A stretch of 15,297 bases of DNA from Deltaproteobacteria bacterium (GCA_011051925.1 DRKE01000253.1:1-15297); one strand, 5' to 3'; counted from the stretch's first letter, positions 6,843 to 14,982 are shown. Program-made: numbers and translations. Notes: generated by a model not told the origin, from the letters alone.

Positions 6843-9023
6843 TCAGGCCGCCCTTCGGGCTCGCAGGACCTCGAGAACCTCCGCGGCGGCCTCGGGAACG
6901 GGTGTGCCGGGACCGAAGATCGCCGACACGCCCTGCTCCCGGAGGAAGTCGTAGTCCTGGGGCGGAATGATGCCGCCCACGATGACCGCGATGTCCGAAG
7001 CCCCTGCCGCCCGCAGTGCCTTCACGAGCTCCGGCACGAGGGTCTTGTGCCCTGCGGCCTGGCTCGAGACCCCCACGACATGGACATCATTGTCGATCGC
7101 CTGCTGGGCCGCCTCCGCCGGTGTCTGGAAGAGCGGACCGACATCGACGTCGAAACCGAGATCGGCAAACGACGTCGCGATCACCTTCATCCCGCGATCA
7201 TGTCCATCCTGTCCCAGCTTCACGACGAGCATGCGCGGACGCCGGCCCGACTCCTGTGCGAAGGCCTCGACGCCCTGGGTCACACGCTCGAAGGCCTCCT
7301 GATCGCGATACACCGAGCGATAGACACCGGAGACCGAACGCGTTTCCGCACGATGACGCGAGAAGACCTTCTCCATCGCCTCGGAGATCTCGCCGACCGT
7401 CGCCCGGACCCGGGCCGCGGCGATCGCCGCTTCGAGCAGATTGCCCTCGCCCGTCCGGGCGAGTTCGGTGATCTGCGCCAGGGCCTTTTCCACGGCCGAG
7501 GCATCCCGCGAAGCCCGGATCTCTTCGAGTCTCCGGATCTGCGCGTCCCGGACGGCCGTGTTGTCGATGTCCCGGACCTCGATCTGGTCCTCCTTGTCGA
7601 GGCGGTACTTGTTGACCCCGACGATCACGTCTTCGCCACTATCGATCCGGGCCTGGCGCCGGGTCGCCGATTCCTCGATGCGGAGCTTCGGCATCCCCGC
7701 CTCGATCGCCTTCGTCATCCCCCCCAACGCTTCGACCTCGTCGATCAACGCATTCGCGGCCTGATAGACGCTCTCGGTCAGGGATTCCATGAAGTAGGAG
7801 CCACCCCAGGGATCGACGACGGCAGGAATCCCCGACTCCTCCTGCAGGATCAGCTGCGTATTGCGCGCGACACGGGCCGCCGTGTCGGTCGGCAGGCTGA
7901 CCGCCTCATCGTATCCGTTCGTATGCAGGGACTGGGTCCCGCCGAAGACGGCCGCCATCGCCTCGATCGTCGTCCGGATCACGTTGTTCATCGGATCCTG
8001 CTCGGTCAGGCTGGCCCCCGAGGTCTGGCAATGGGTTCGCAGCATCAGCGACCGCTCGCTCTGCGGCGCGAATTCCTGCTTCATGCGCTCTGCCCAGATC
8101 CGGCGAGCCGCCCGCATCTTGGCGATCTCGAGATAGAAGTTCATCCCGATGCACCAGAAGAAGGAGAGTCGACCCGCGAATCGGTCGACATCCATGCCCT
8201 TGGAGATCGCCGCGCGCACGTACTCGAGACCATCGGCGATCGTGAAGGCCAGTTCCTGGACGGTCGTCGCGCCGGCCTCCTGCATGTGGTAGCCCGAGAT
8301 CGAGATCGAATTGAATTTCGGCATCTCCTTCGCCGTGAACTCGATGATGTCCGCCACCAGCCGCATGCTCGGTGCGGGGGGATAGATGTAGGTATTGCGG
8401 ACCATGAACTCCTTGAGGATGTCGTTCTGGATCGTGCCGGCGAGCTGGCCGCGCTCCACCCCCTGTTCCTCGCCCGCCACGATGAAGGACGCGAGGACCG
8501 GGATCACGGCGCCATTCATCGTCATCGAGACCGTCACGCGGTCGAGGGGAATGTCCCGGAAAAGGATCTTCATGTCCTCGACGGAATCGATCGCCACCCC
8601 GGCTTTGCCCACGTCGCCCGAAACCCGGGGATGATCCGAGTCATAGCCGCGATGGGTCGCCAGATCGAAGGCGACCGAAAGGCCCTGCTGTCCGGCGGCG
8701 AGATTCGCCTTGTAGAAGGCGTTGGATTCCTCGGCGGTCGAGAATCCGGCGTATTGGCGCAGCGTCCAGGGTCGATTCGCGTACATCGTGGCGCGGGGAC
8801 CGCGCAGGAACGGGAAGAGCCCCGGGAGCGTGTCGGCATATTCGAGATCCTCGAGATCCCGCGCGGTGTAGAGGGGGCGGATCGGCAACCCGTCGGGACT
8901 GATCCTGGTCAGTTCGTCGACCGGGCGCCCCCGGAGTTCCTTCTCCGCCAGCGTCTTCCATTCCTCGATCCGCTCTGCGGAGGCCTGTCCTTCCGCGTCC
9001 GGCCCATCGGTTGTCTTCGACAT
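6843..9023 (-). CDS. mutB: Methylmalonyl-CoA mutase, single-chain, adenosylcobalamin-dependent
   Basis: A 726-aa enzyme that interconverts (R)-methylmalonyl-CoA and succinyl-CoA, the last step bringing propionyl-CoA, valine, isoleucine and odd-chain fatty acids into the citric acid cycle. Residues about 25-560 form the substrate-binding barrel and about 595-724 the cobalamin-binding domain, with the lower-ligand motif DGHDRG (606-611; His608). Substrate residues of true methylmalonyl-CoA mutases are present: Tyr81 in TMYANRPW, Arg209 in MVRNTYIYPP, and His246 in GYHMQEAGAT. All functional parts are in one chain and there is no small-subunit gene nearby, so a homodimer is likely. The ATG at 9023 has GAGAGG 5 nt upstream. 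The adjacent meaB supplies its GTPase chaperone. Local divergence: NGYDEAVSLPTD (369-380), where most relatives read NALDEAIALPTD. Confidence 0.97.
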   Translation of the reverse strand: MSKTTDGPDAEGQASAERIEEWKTLAEKELRGRPVDELTRISPDGLPIRPLYTARDLEDLEYADTLPGLFPFLRGPRATMYANRPWTLRQYAGFSTAEESNAFYKANLAAGQQGLSVAFDLATHRGYDSDHPRVSGDVGKAGVAIDSVEDMKILFRDIPLDRVTVSMTMNGAVIPVLASFIVAGEEQGVERGQLAGTIQNDILKEFMVRNTYIYPPAPSMRLVADIIEFTAKEMPKFNSISISGYHMQEAGATTVQELAFTIADGLEYVRAAISKGMDVDRFAGRLSFFWCIGMNFYLEIAKMRAARRIWAERMKQEFAPQSERSLMLRTHCQTSGASLTEQDPMNNVIRTTIEAMAAVFGGTQSLHTNGYDEAVSLPTDTAARVARNTQLILQEESGIPAVVDPWGGSYFMESLTESVYQAANALIDEVEALGGMTKAIEAGMPKLRIEESATRRQARIDSGEDVIVGVNKYRLDKEDQIEVRDIDNTAVRDAQIRRLEEIRASRDASAVEKALAQITELARTGEGNLLEAAIAAARVRATVGEISEAMEKVFSRHRAETRSVSGVYRSVYRDQEAFERVTQGVEAFAQESGRRPRMLVVKLGQDGHDRGMKVIATSFADLGFDVDVGPLFQTPAEAAQQAIDNDVHVVGVSSQAAGHKTLVPELVKALRAAGASDIAVIVGGIIPPQDYDFLREQGVSAIFGPGTPVPEAAAEVLEVLRARRAA

Positions 9024-9054
9024 CGAATCCTCTCGTGCTCCTCATCCGCTCTTC

Positions 9055-9068
9055 CGCGACGCGTCGCG
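9055..9068. repeat. Perfect 14-bp palindrome in the leader of mutB
   Basis: CGCGACGCGTCGCG is self-complementary and overlaps a second palindrome, CGCGATCGCG (9065-9074). They lie 32 bp upstream of the mutB start in the 178-bp gap after icmF. They could be an operator, or could be chance in GC-rich DNA. In the rest of the gap (9024-9201) I saw no cobalamin riboswitch box, no intrinsic terminator after icmF, and only a weak promoter-like TAGACT near 9170, so icmF-mutB-meaB may be one transcript. Confidence 0.3.
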
Positions 9069-9201
9069 ATCGCGCGTCAGAACCCGCGCAGGGCCATCCG
9101 AGCGGCGGTCCGCACGTCGTCTTCCGCGCTCCGTCGGCATCCTGGGACGATCCCGCCGCGTCGGGCGCCGAGTCTAGCAGCCCGAAAACGGCCGCAATGA
9201 A

Positions 9202-12200
9202 CTACATCGCACGCCGATAGCGGCCACCCACCTCGAAGAGCGACTCCGTGATCTGTCCGAGGCTCGCCACCTTCACGGTCTCGAGCAACCGGTCGAAGAG
9301 ATTCTCCCCGCGGAGCGCTGCGGCCTTCAGCTCGTCGAGGGCGGCACCGGCCTCGTCGCGCCAGCGCGCGTGGAAGCGCTCGAGTGAATCGAGCTGCGAC
9401 CGCTTTTCGGCCTCGGACGAACGGATCAGGTTCTCCTCCGCCACCTCGACCGAGCCGGCCTCGTCCGACAGGAAGGTATTCACGCCGATGATCTCCAGAT
9501 CGCCCGAATGCTTCCGCGCCTCGTATTCCATGCTCTCGTCCTGGATCCGCCCCCGCTGATAGAGGGTCTCCATCGCGCCGAGGACCCCGCCGCGTTCGCT
9601 CAAGCGATCGAATTCTTCCAGCACGGCCTGCTCGACGAGATCCGTGAGGGCCTCGATGATGTAGGCGCCCTGGATCGGATTCTCGTTGCGCATGAGGCCG
9701 ACCTCCCGATTGATGATGAGCTGGATTGCGAGGGCCCGGCGCACGGAGGCCTCGGTCGGGGTCGTCACCGCTTCGTCGTAGGCGTTGGTATGCAGGCTGT
9801 TGCAGGCATCCTGCAACGCGGTCAGGGCCTGGAGCGTCGTGCGGATATCGTTGAAGTCCATTTCCTGCGCGTGAAGGGACCGGCCCGAAGTCTGGACATG
9901 GTATTTCAGCTTCTGGCTGCGTTCGCTCGCCCCGTAGAGCTCGGCCATCGCGATCGACCAGATCCGCCTCGCGACGCGGCCCAGAACGGAATACTCGGCA
10001 TCGAGCCCGTTGCTGAAGAAGAACGAGAGGTTCGGAGCGAACTCGTCGATCGACATGCCCCTGGCCAGGAAATACTCACAGAACGTGAAACCATTGGCGA
10101 GGGTGAACGCGAGTTGGGTGATCGGGTTCGCCCCCGCCTCGGCCATGTGGTAGCCGGAGATCGAGACCGAATAGAAATTGCGAACGCCCTCGCGGCAGAA
10201 GGTTTCCTGGATGTCACCCTGCAGCTTGAGCGAGAACTCCGTCGAGAAGATGCAGGTATTCTGCGCCTGGTCCTCCTTCAGGATATCCGCCTGTACCGTA
10301 CCCCGAACGCGCTGCAGCACCTCGCTCCGGATGCGCCGATAGACGTCATCGGGAACGGCCCGATCCCCGGGAATGCCCAGGAGCCCGAGCCCCAGTCCGT
10401 CGTGGCCCGGCGGAAGTTCACCCTCGTAGCGCGGGAGGGTCTCTCCCCGCTCCGCGAGTTCCGACGCGAAGCGCTCACGGACCGCCTCGAGTTCGCCCCG
10501 CTCGCGCAGATACCGCTCGACCTGCTGGTCGATCGCCGCGTTCAGGAAGAAGGCCAGGACCGTCGGAGCGGGTCCGTTGATCGTGAGGGAAACCGAGGTC
10601 GACGGGGCGGAGAGATCGAATCCCGAGTAGAGCTTCTTCGCGTCGTCGAGGCTACAGATCGAGACCCCGGAATTGCCGATCTTGCCGAAGACATCGGGCG
10701 TTTCCGCCGGATCGCGGCCATAGAGCGTCACGCTGTCGAAGGCCGTGGAGAGACGGGCCGCAGGCTGTCCGGAACTCAGGTAGTGGAAACGCCGATTGGT
10801 CCGTTCCGGCCCCCCTTCCCCTGCGAACATGCGCGTCGGATCCTCCTCACGACGCTTGAAGGGAAATACGCCCGCGGTGAAAGGGAAGCGCCCCGGCAGG
10901 TTCTCGAATCCGAAATAGCGGACCAACTCGCCCCAATCCCCGGTTCGCGGCAGAGCGACTTTGGGAATCTTCGTTCCCGAAAGCGTTTCCGTCCGATTCT
11001 CGACCACGACCTCGCGATCCCGGACCCGATAGGTCTGGCGCGAAGCCGCATAGCGCTCCCGGGTGGCGGGCCAGTCGGCGAGCTGGTCCCGAAGGGCGGG
11101 GTCGATCCCGGCGACGGCCTTCGAGTAGCCCTCGGCCAGGACCGTCCAGGTCGCGCCATCCGCCCGATCCGCCCCGGGCAAGGGGAGCGGCGCCGTGGGA
11201 AACGGCAATCCGATCCCTTCGTTGGCGAGAACCCGGGCAAACCCGTCCGCCAGGGCCGCCTGGTTCGCGGCCGCTTCGATCCGGCCACGATAGTTTCGGA
11301 TCGATTCCGCGATCTCCGAGAGATAGCGCTGGCGCATCGCCGGAACCAGGCTGGACGCGCCCGCCAGAGCCGCCTCCTCCGACGATCCGGTCCCTTTGAT
11401 CGGCGGAGCCGACGAGAAGGGCGGCAATCCGAGCCCTTCGAGTTCCGCCTCGAGAGCCCGGGCGAGTCGTTCCATTCCGGGATCGTTCCAGTTGCGGGCC
11501 ACGGTGGGGAAGACGGGAATCGCCTCGTCGGATAGATCGAATCGATTGCGATTGCGTCGCCACTGTTTCCGGATGTCCCGGAGCGAATCGGCGGCGCCCC
11601 GCCGATCACATTTGTTCAGGACGATCAGATCCGCGAAATCGATCATGTCGATCTTCTCGAGCTGGGTGGGCGCGCCATAGTCGGGCGTCATCACGTAGAT
11701 CGAGCGATCGACCTGATCCACGATCTCCGAATCGCTCTGCCCGATCCCGGCCGTCTCGAGAAAGACGAGATCGAAGCCCGCCGATCGCAACACGCGCAAC
11801 CCGTCGGCCACGGCCGCCGCGAGCGAAAGGTTCGCGCGTCGGGTCGCCATGGAGCGGACATAGACCTCCGGACCCCGGATCGCGTTCATGCGGATGCGAT
11901 CGCCGAGGAGCGCGCCGCCGCTGCGACGCCGGGTGGGATCGACGAGAAGCAGGGCCATCCGCAATCCGGGCGCGTCGCGACGAAGGCGCAGGACGAGTTC
12001 GTCGAGCACGCTGGATTTTCCCGCCCCCCCCGTGCCCGTGAATCCGATGACGGGCGCGGCAGACGTCCCCCGTTCACTGAGGACGGCCCGGATGCGATCC
12101 GCTTCGGCCTTGTGCGTTTCGGCGTGATTCTCGAAGAAACCGATCAGACGAGCGACATCGAGGGCATTGCCCGCATCGAGCCGATCGGCGAGTTCGATCA

Positions 12201-12681
12201 TCCCGGCGCCGGGATCCGCCTCCTGGGCACGGCGCGCCTCGAGGCATTCCTCGAGGATCAGGGCGATCATGCCTTCGAGCCCCAGGCTCCGACCATCTTC
12301 GGGACTGAAGATGCGCGCTACGCCCACCTCGTGCAGATGCCGGATCTCGGCGGGTGTGATGGTTCCGCCGCCACCGCCATAGACCCGGACGTGGGGCACG
12401 CCGACCTCGGCCAGCCGCTGGACCAAGAACTCGAAGAACTCGATGTGACCGCCCTGATAGGAGGAGATCGCCACCGCCTCGGCCGCCTCCTCGACGACGG
12501 CTTCGACGATCTCCTCGACCCCGCGGTCGTGCCCGAGATGGATGACCTCGGCGCCCTGGGCCTGGAGCAGGCGTCGCATGATGTTGATCGCTGCGTCGTG
12601 ACCGTCGAAGAGCGACGCCGCGGTCACGACCCGCACCGGAGGCCGCCTCTCCCCCCCACCCTCTTCTCGCAAAGCGCTCAT
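9202..12681 (-). CDS. icmF: Fused isobutyryl-CoA mutase IcmF (B12 domain, G-protein chaperone and mutase in one chain)
   Basis: A 1159-aa, three-part enzyme that interconverts isobutyryl-CoA and n-butyryl-CoA with adenosylcobalamin. The N-terminal cobalamin domain (about 15-150) has DGHDAAI (26-32; His28 as lower ligand). The middle MeaB-like GTPase (about 205-450) has Walker A GTGGAGKSS (216-224) and NKCD (356-359). The C-terminal mutase barrel (about 560-1159) contains AGVFPFKRREEDPTRMFAGE and the ending FEVGGRYRRAM typical of IcmF. Phe606 and Gln807 occupy the positions that are Tyr and Arg in methylmalonyl-CoA mutase, which indicates isobutyryl-CoA rather than methylmalonyl-CoA. It carries the longer insert seen in some IcmF proteins (GHDGLGLGLLG). 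The ATG at 12681 is chosen over one at 12702 because it overlaps the merR stop (ATGA) and has AAAGGA about 7 nt upstream. A run of eight G lies in the Walker A codons. Confidence 0.98.
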   Translation of the reverse strand: MSALREEGGGERRPPVRVVTAASLFDGHDAAINIMRRLLQAQGAEVIHLGHDRGVEEIVEAVVEEAAEAVAISSYQGGHIEFFEFLVQRLAEVGVPHVRVYGGGGGTITPAEIRHLHEVGVARIFSPEDGRSLGLEGMIALILEECLEARRAQEADPGAGMIELADRLDAGNALDVARLIGFFENHAETHKAEADRIRAVLSERGTSAAPVIGFTGTGGAGKSSVLDELVLRLRRDAPGLRMALLLVDPTRRRSGGALLGDRIRMNAIRGPEVYVRSMATRRANLSLAAAVADGLRVLRSAGFDLVFLETAGIGQSDSEIVDQVDRSIYVMTPDYGAPTQLEKIDMIDFADLIVLNKCDRRGAADSLRDIRKQWRRNRNRFDLSDEAIPVFPTVARNWNDPGMERLARALEAELEGLGLPPFSSAPPIKGTGSSEEAALAGASSLVPAMRQRYLSEIAESIRNYRGRIEAAANQAALADGFARVLANEGIGLPFPTAPLPLPGADRADGATWTVLAEGYSKAVAGIDPALRDQLADWPATRERYAASRQTYRVRDREVVVENRTETLSGTKIPKVALPRTGDWGELVRYFGFENLPGRFPFTAGVFPFKRREEDPTRMFAGEGGPERTNRRFHYLSSGQPAARLSTAFDSVTLYGRDPAETPDVFGKIGNSGVSICSLDDAKKLYSGFDLSAPSTSVSLTINGPAPTVLAFFLNAAIDQQVERYLRERGELEAVRERFASELAERGETLPRYEGELPPGHDGLGLGLLGIPGDRAVPDDVYRRIRSEVLQRVRGTVQADILKEDQAQNTCIFSTEFSLKLQGDIQETFCREGVRNFYSVSISGYHMAEAGANPITQLAFTLANGFTFCEYFLARGMSIDEFAPNLSFFFSNGLDAEYSVLGRVARRIWSIAMAELYGASERSQKLKYHVQTSGRSLHAQEMDFNDIRTTLQALTALQDACNSLHTNAYDEAVTTPTEASVRRALAIQLIINREVGLMRNENPIQGAYIIEALTDLVEQAVLEEFDRLSERGGVLGAMETLYQRGRIQDESMEYEARKHSGDLEIIGVNTFLSDEAGSVEVAEENLIRSSEAEKRSQLDSLERFHARWRDEAGAALDELKAAALRGENLFDRLLETVKVASLGQITESLFEVGGRYRRAM

Positions 12682-13163
12682 CCGCTCTTCCTTTCGAGAC
12701 ATCGATCCGGGGTCGCCGGATCCGCCATGGTCAGCGCGGATCCGACGGCGGCCTCCGGAGATCCACCCGGCGGAGGCGCCATCGAATCGGATTCCACTTC
12801 CGCGACGCGTTGCTCGACGCGGGATCGGTATCGCGCGAGTTCCTCTCGCAGGTCCGAGAGTTCACGGATCCGCTGATCGAGATCCGCCAGTTTCCCCTGG
12901 AGCAGGTCCTGCAGCCTCATCAACATGGCCCGGGTCGACCCCCGGATGGCATAGACCGCATTCAGTTCACGGATCTCGGCCAGGGAGAGACCGAGGGCCT
13001 TGAGCCGGCTGATGAACCCGAGGCGCTCGAGCGCATCCGCGTCGTAGATCCGCCGGCCGCCGGCCCGCCGACGAACGTCCGGAAGCAGCCCGATCTCCTC
13101 GTAGTAGCGAACCGTTCGCGGGGACAGGCCCGTCCGCGCACAGACCTCGGTGATGCTCCACAT
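12678..13163 (-). CDS. MerR-family transcriptional regulator, translationally coupled to icmF
   Basis: A 161-aa protein. The N-terminus is a canonical MerR winged helix-turn-helix (2-72: WSITEVCARTGLSPRTVRYY, then EEIGLL and GRRIYDADALERLGFISRLK). It is followed by a dimerisation coiled coil (about 78-125, with ELSDLREELARYRSRVEQRV) and a short low-complexity tail. There is no cobalamin-binding effector domain as in CarH/LitR, nor a Cys-rich metal site, so the signal is unknown. The stop overlaps the icmF start by 4 nt (ATGA), so it is co-transcribed with icmF and probably controls it; MerR-type LiuR regulators of branched-chain acyl-CoA breakdown are a precedent. The start is taken at the ATG at 13163, where the family's first helix begins. 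An in-frame ATG at 13205 would add 14 residues. Neither has a clear Shine-Dalgarno sequence. Confidence 0.9.
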   Translation of the reverse strand: MWSITEVCARTGLSPRTVRYYEEIGLLPDVRRRAGGRRIYDADALERLGFISRLKALGLSLAEIRELNAVYAIRGSTRAMLMRLQDLLQGKLADLDQRIRELSDLREELARYRSRVEQRVAEVESDSMAPPPGGSPEAAVGSALTMADPATPDRCLERKSG

Positions 13164-13169
13164 GGAGCC

Positions 13170-13212
13170 AGGATGCCGCGATTGCCAGTTCACGTCAACT
13201 GACATGACTGGC
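13170..13212 (-). promoter_or_regulatory. Candidate autoregulated merR-icmF promoter with nested dyads
   Basis: The 83-bp gap between era and merR holds a perfect dyad CAGTT-N6-AACTG (13186-13201) nested with GCCAGT...ACTGGC (13184-13189 and 13207-13212). On the minus strand the inner dyad covers a -35-like TTGACG (13193-13198); 17 bp on lies CATCCT (13170-13175), a poor -10 (three of six). If real, transcription would begin at or next to the merR ATG, giving a leaderless message, which would fit the lack of a ribosome-binding site. MerR proteins commonly bind dyads in their own promoters. The dyads are visible; the promoter is inference. Confidence 0.4.
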
Positions 13213-13246
13213 GATGGGACCGTGGCCGCGGGCAGAGGGATCCGAC

Positions 13247-14125
13247 CTACTGGTAGCCGAGCTCCTCGATCCGGCGGTCGCTCTTCAGCCAGCCCGGGTC
13301 GATCTTCACGAACAGCTCCAGATGGACCGGGCAACCGAGCCCCTCCTCGATCGCCTTCCGCGCGCGGATCCCGATCTTCTTGATCATCCGCCCTCCCCGT
13401 CCCACGACGATCCGCTTCTGGGAATCGCGCTCGACGAGGAGATTCGCACCGATCCTCACGATCCGCGGATCCGACTCGTCGAAACGAAGCACTTCGACCG
13501 CCATCGAATAGGGAAGTTCCTGGTCGAGCAGCTCGAAGACCGCCTCCCGGATCATCTCGGCACAGAGCCAGCGCACGGGGCGGTCCGTCAGCTCATCCTC
13601 GCCGTAGAGCGGCGGAGAAACCGGCAGCCTCTGCGCGATCGCATCGAGCAGCTCCGGAAGCCCCTCGCCGGTCCTGGCCGATACGGCCACGCACGGCCAG
13701 TGCGGGGGCACTTCATCCGGGGGCCAGGCGGCCTTCCCGGCCCGTGGCAGATCGCTCTTCGTCCCGACGACCAGGGTCGATCGACCCAGGTCTTCCAGCC
13801 CGGCCCGGAGTCCATCGTGGACCGCGGTCCAGCCGACCGAGCGATCGACCAGCAGACAGGCGAGATCGCAGTCCCGAGCGACCGTGTGCACGATCGCATT
13901 GAGCGCCGCGTTGAGTTTTTTCGGACTTTCGTGCCGACCCGGTGTGTCGAGGAAGAGGATCTGGGCGTCATCGCGCGGAAGGATGCCGAGAATCCGGCTT
14001 CTCGTCGTCTGTGGCTTCGAACTCACGATCGCCAGGCGATGACCGAGGACGGCATTCAGGAGCGAGGACTTCCCCACGTTCGGAGGCCCGAGAAGCGCGA
14101 CGAACCCGGCCCGGAACCCGCTCAC
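13247..14125 (-). CDS. era: GTPase Era, ribosome (30S/16S rRNA) assembly factor
   Basis: A 292-aa GTPase that binds the 3' end of 16S rRNA and supports 30S subunit maturation. G1 is GPPNVGKS (13-20), the switch I region contains KPQTTRSRILGI (37-48) and G3 is DTPG (60-63). The C-terminal KH domain carries VVGRGGRMIKKIG and ends with the usual GCPVHLELFVKI. The G4 base-recognition motif is TKSD (122-125) instead of the normal NKxD; the codons are clear (ACG AAG AGC GAT). The start is GTG at 14125, overlapping the rnc stop as GTGA, which is the common rnc-era arrangement and implies translational coupling. Length and domain order are normal, so the protein is probably functional. It ends 83 bp before merR. 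Confidence 0.96.
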   Translation of the reverse strand: MSGFRAGFVALLGPPNVGKSSLLNAVLGHRLAIVSSKPQTTRSRILGILPRDDAQILFLDTPGRHESPKKLNAALNAIVHTVARDCDLACLLVDRSVGWTAVHDGLRAGLEDLGRSTLVVGTKSDLPRAGKAAWPPDEVPPHWPCVAVSARTGEGLPELLDAIAQRLPVSPPLYGEDELTDRPVRWLCAEMIREAVFELLDQELPYSMAVEVLRFDESDPRIVRIGANLLVERDSQKRIVVGRGGRMIKKIGIRARKAIEEGLGCPVHLELFVKIDPGWLKSDRRIEELGYQ

Positions 14126-14970
14126 GACCCTTCGCCCCCGGCGACCGCTTCCGCTTCAGCCTCCGCGAGGGCTTTCGCCGCCGCCTCGCGTTCGGCCGCC
14201 CGCTTGGTTCGGCCGATGCCCCGGGCGATCGGGCGATCCCGGATCCGGACCTCGACCGTGAAGCGCGCCTCGTCCCCCTCGATCCCGCTGTCGAGAATCA
14301 GCCGGTAGCTGGGAAACTCGCCTTCGGCCGCCATCACCCGTTCCTGGAACTCGGTCTTGGGGTCGCGGCGGACCCGCGCCGCATCCCGCGCGAGCGCCGC
14401 ACCGAAGACGCGTTCGATGAAGGCGGCGACGGCGTCGAGCCCCCCATCGAGGAAGATCGCGCCGATCACCGCCTCCATGGCGTTCGCCAGCAGTGTCGGC
14501 TTCTCGTCCCCTCCCGATTTCCGTTCGGTCCGGCCGAGTCGAAGCACCGCGCCGAGTTCGAGCGAACGCGCCAGCTTCGCCAGGGAGCGGCCTTCGACGA
14601 GGGCATGAAGGGCCCGCGTCAGGTCTCCCTCTCGCCAGTCGGGATTGGATCGGTAGAGCGCGTGCGCCACCACGACGGCGATGACGGCATCGCCCAGGAA
14701 CTCCAGCCGTTCGTTGTCCTCGATCCGATCGGCCCCGTCCTGCATCCGCAATCCGAGTTCATGCGTGTACGACGAGTGCCGCAGCGCATTCTCGAGCAGT
14801 TCGCGCTGGCGGAAACGATATCCGAGGGCCTTCTCGAAACGATCCAGCGCCGCGGCCCGCTCCTCCTCTGCCCGGTCCGGCGCCGGGGATGTCGTCGGAT
14901 CGGCCCTCCCGGAATCCTCTTCGGGATCACCGTGTCCCGACGCCCCTTTCATGGGGTGCCCGCCAGTCAT
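14122..14970 (-). CDS. rnc: Ribonuclease III
   Basis: A 282-aa double-strand-specific endoribonuclease that processes rRNA precursors and structured mRNAs. The nuclease domain (about 43-190) has the signature NERLEFLGD (86-94) with catalytic Glu90 and Asp94, plus Glu166 in LLANAMEAVIGAIFLDGG. A double-stranded RNA-binding domain follows (about 203-273, DPKTEFQERVMA...GRTKRAAEREAAAKAL). The protein is longer than typical RNase III because of a polar, probably disordered N-terminal extension of about 40 residues. The ATG at 14970 overlaps the mnmA stop (ATGA). A second in-frame ATG at 14952 has the same 12 upstream bases because of an 18-bp tandem duplication, so either codon could be used. Its stop overlaps the era start by 4 nt. 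Confidence 0.97.
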   Translation of the reverse strand: MTGGHPMKGASGHGDPEEDSGRADPTTSPAPDRAEEERAAALDRFEKALGYRFRQRELLENALRHSSYTHELGLRMQDGADRIEDNERLEFLGDAVIAVVVAHALYRSNPDWREGDLTRALHALVEGRSLAKLARSLELGAVLRLGRTERKSGGDEKPTLLANAMEAVIGAIFLDGGLDAVAAFIERVFGAALARDAARVRRDPKTEFQERVMAAEGEFPSYRLILDSGIEGDEARFTVEVRIRDRPIARGIGRTKRAAEREAAAKALAEAEAEAVAGGEGS

Positions 14971-14982
14971 GGGGTGCCCGCC
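14950..14982. repeat. 18-bp tandem duplication across the mnmA-rnc junction
   Basis: The 15-bp sequence CATGGGGTGCCCGCC occurs at 14950-14964 and again at 14968-14982, separated by AGT, so the period is 18 bp. On the minus strand each copy reads GGCGGGCACCCCATG. The upstream copy supplies the last mnmA codons with its stop plus the first rnc ATG; the other supplies the second rnc ATG (codon 7). The period is a multiple of three, so the frame is kept. Confidence 0.9.

Noticed and set aside
9024..9201. Cobalamin riboswitch or a firm promoter before mutB
   Set aside because: I could not find the conserved B12-box pattern. The only promoter-like match (TAGACT with TTGCGG or TTCATT) has wrong spacing or a poor -35.
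12682..12702. An earlier icmF start at 12702
   Set aside because: It lacks a ribosome-binding site and would overlap merR by 25 nt, whereas the ATG at 12681 has AAAGGA and a standard ATGA overlap.
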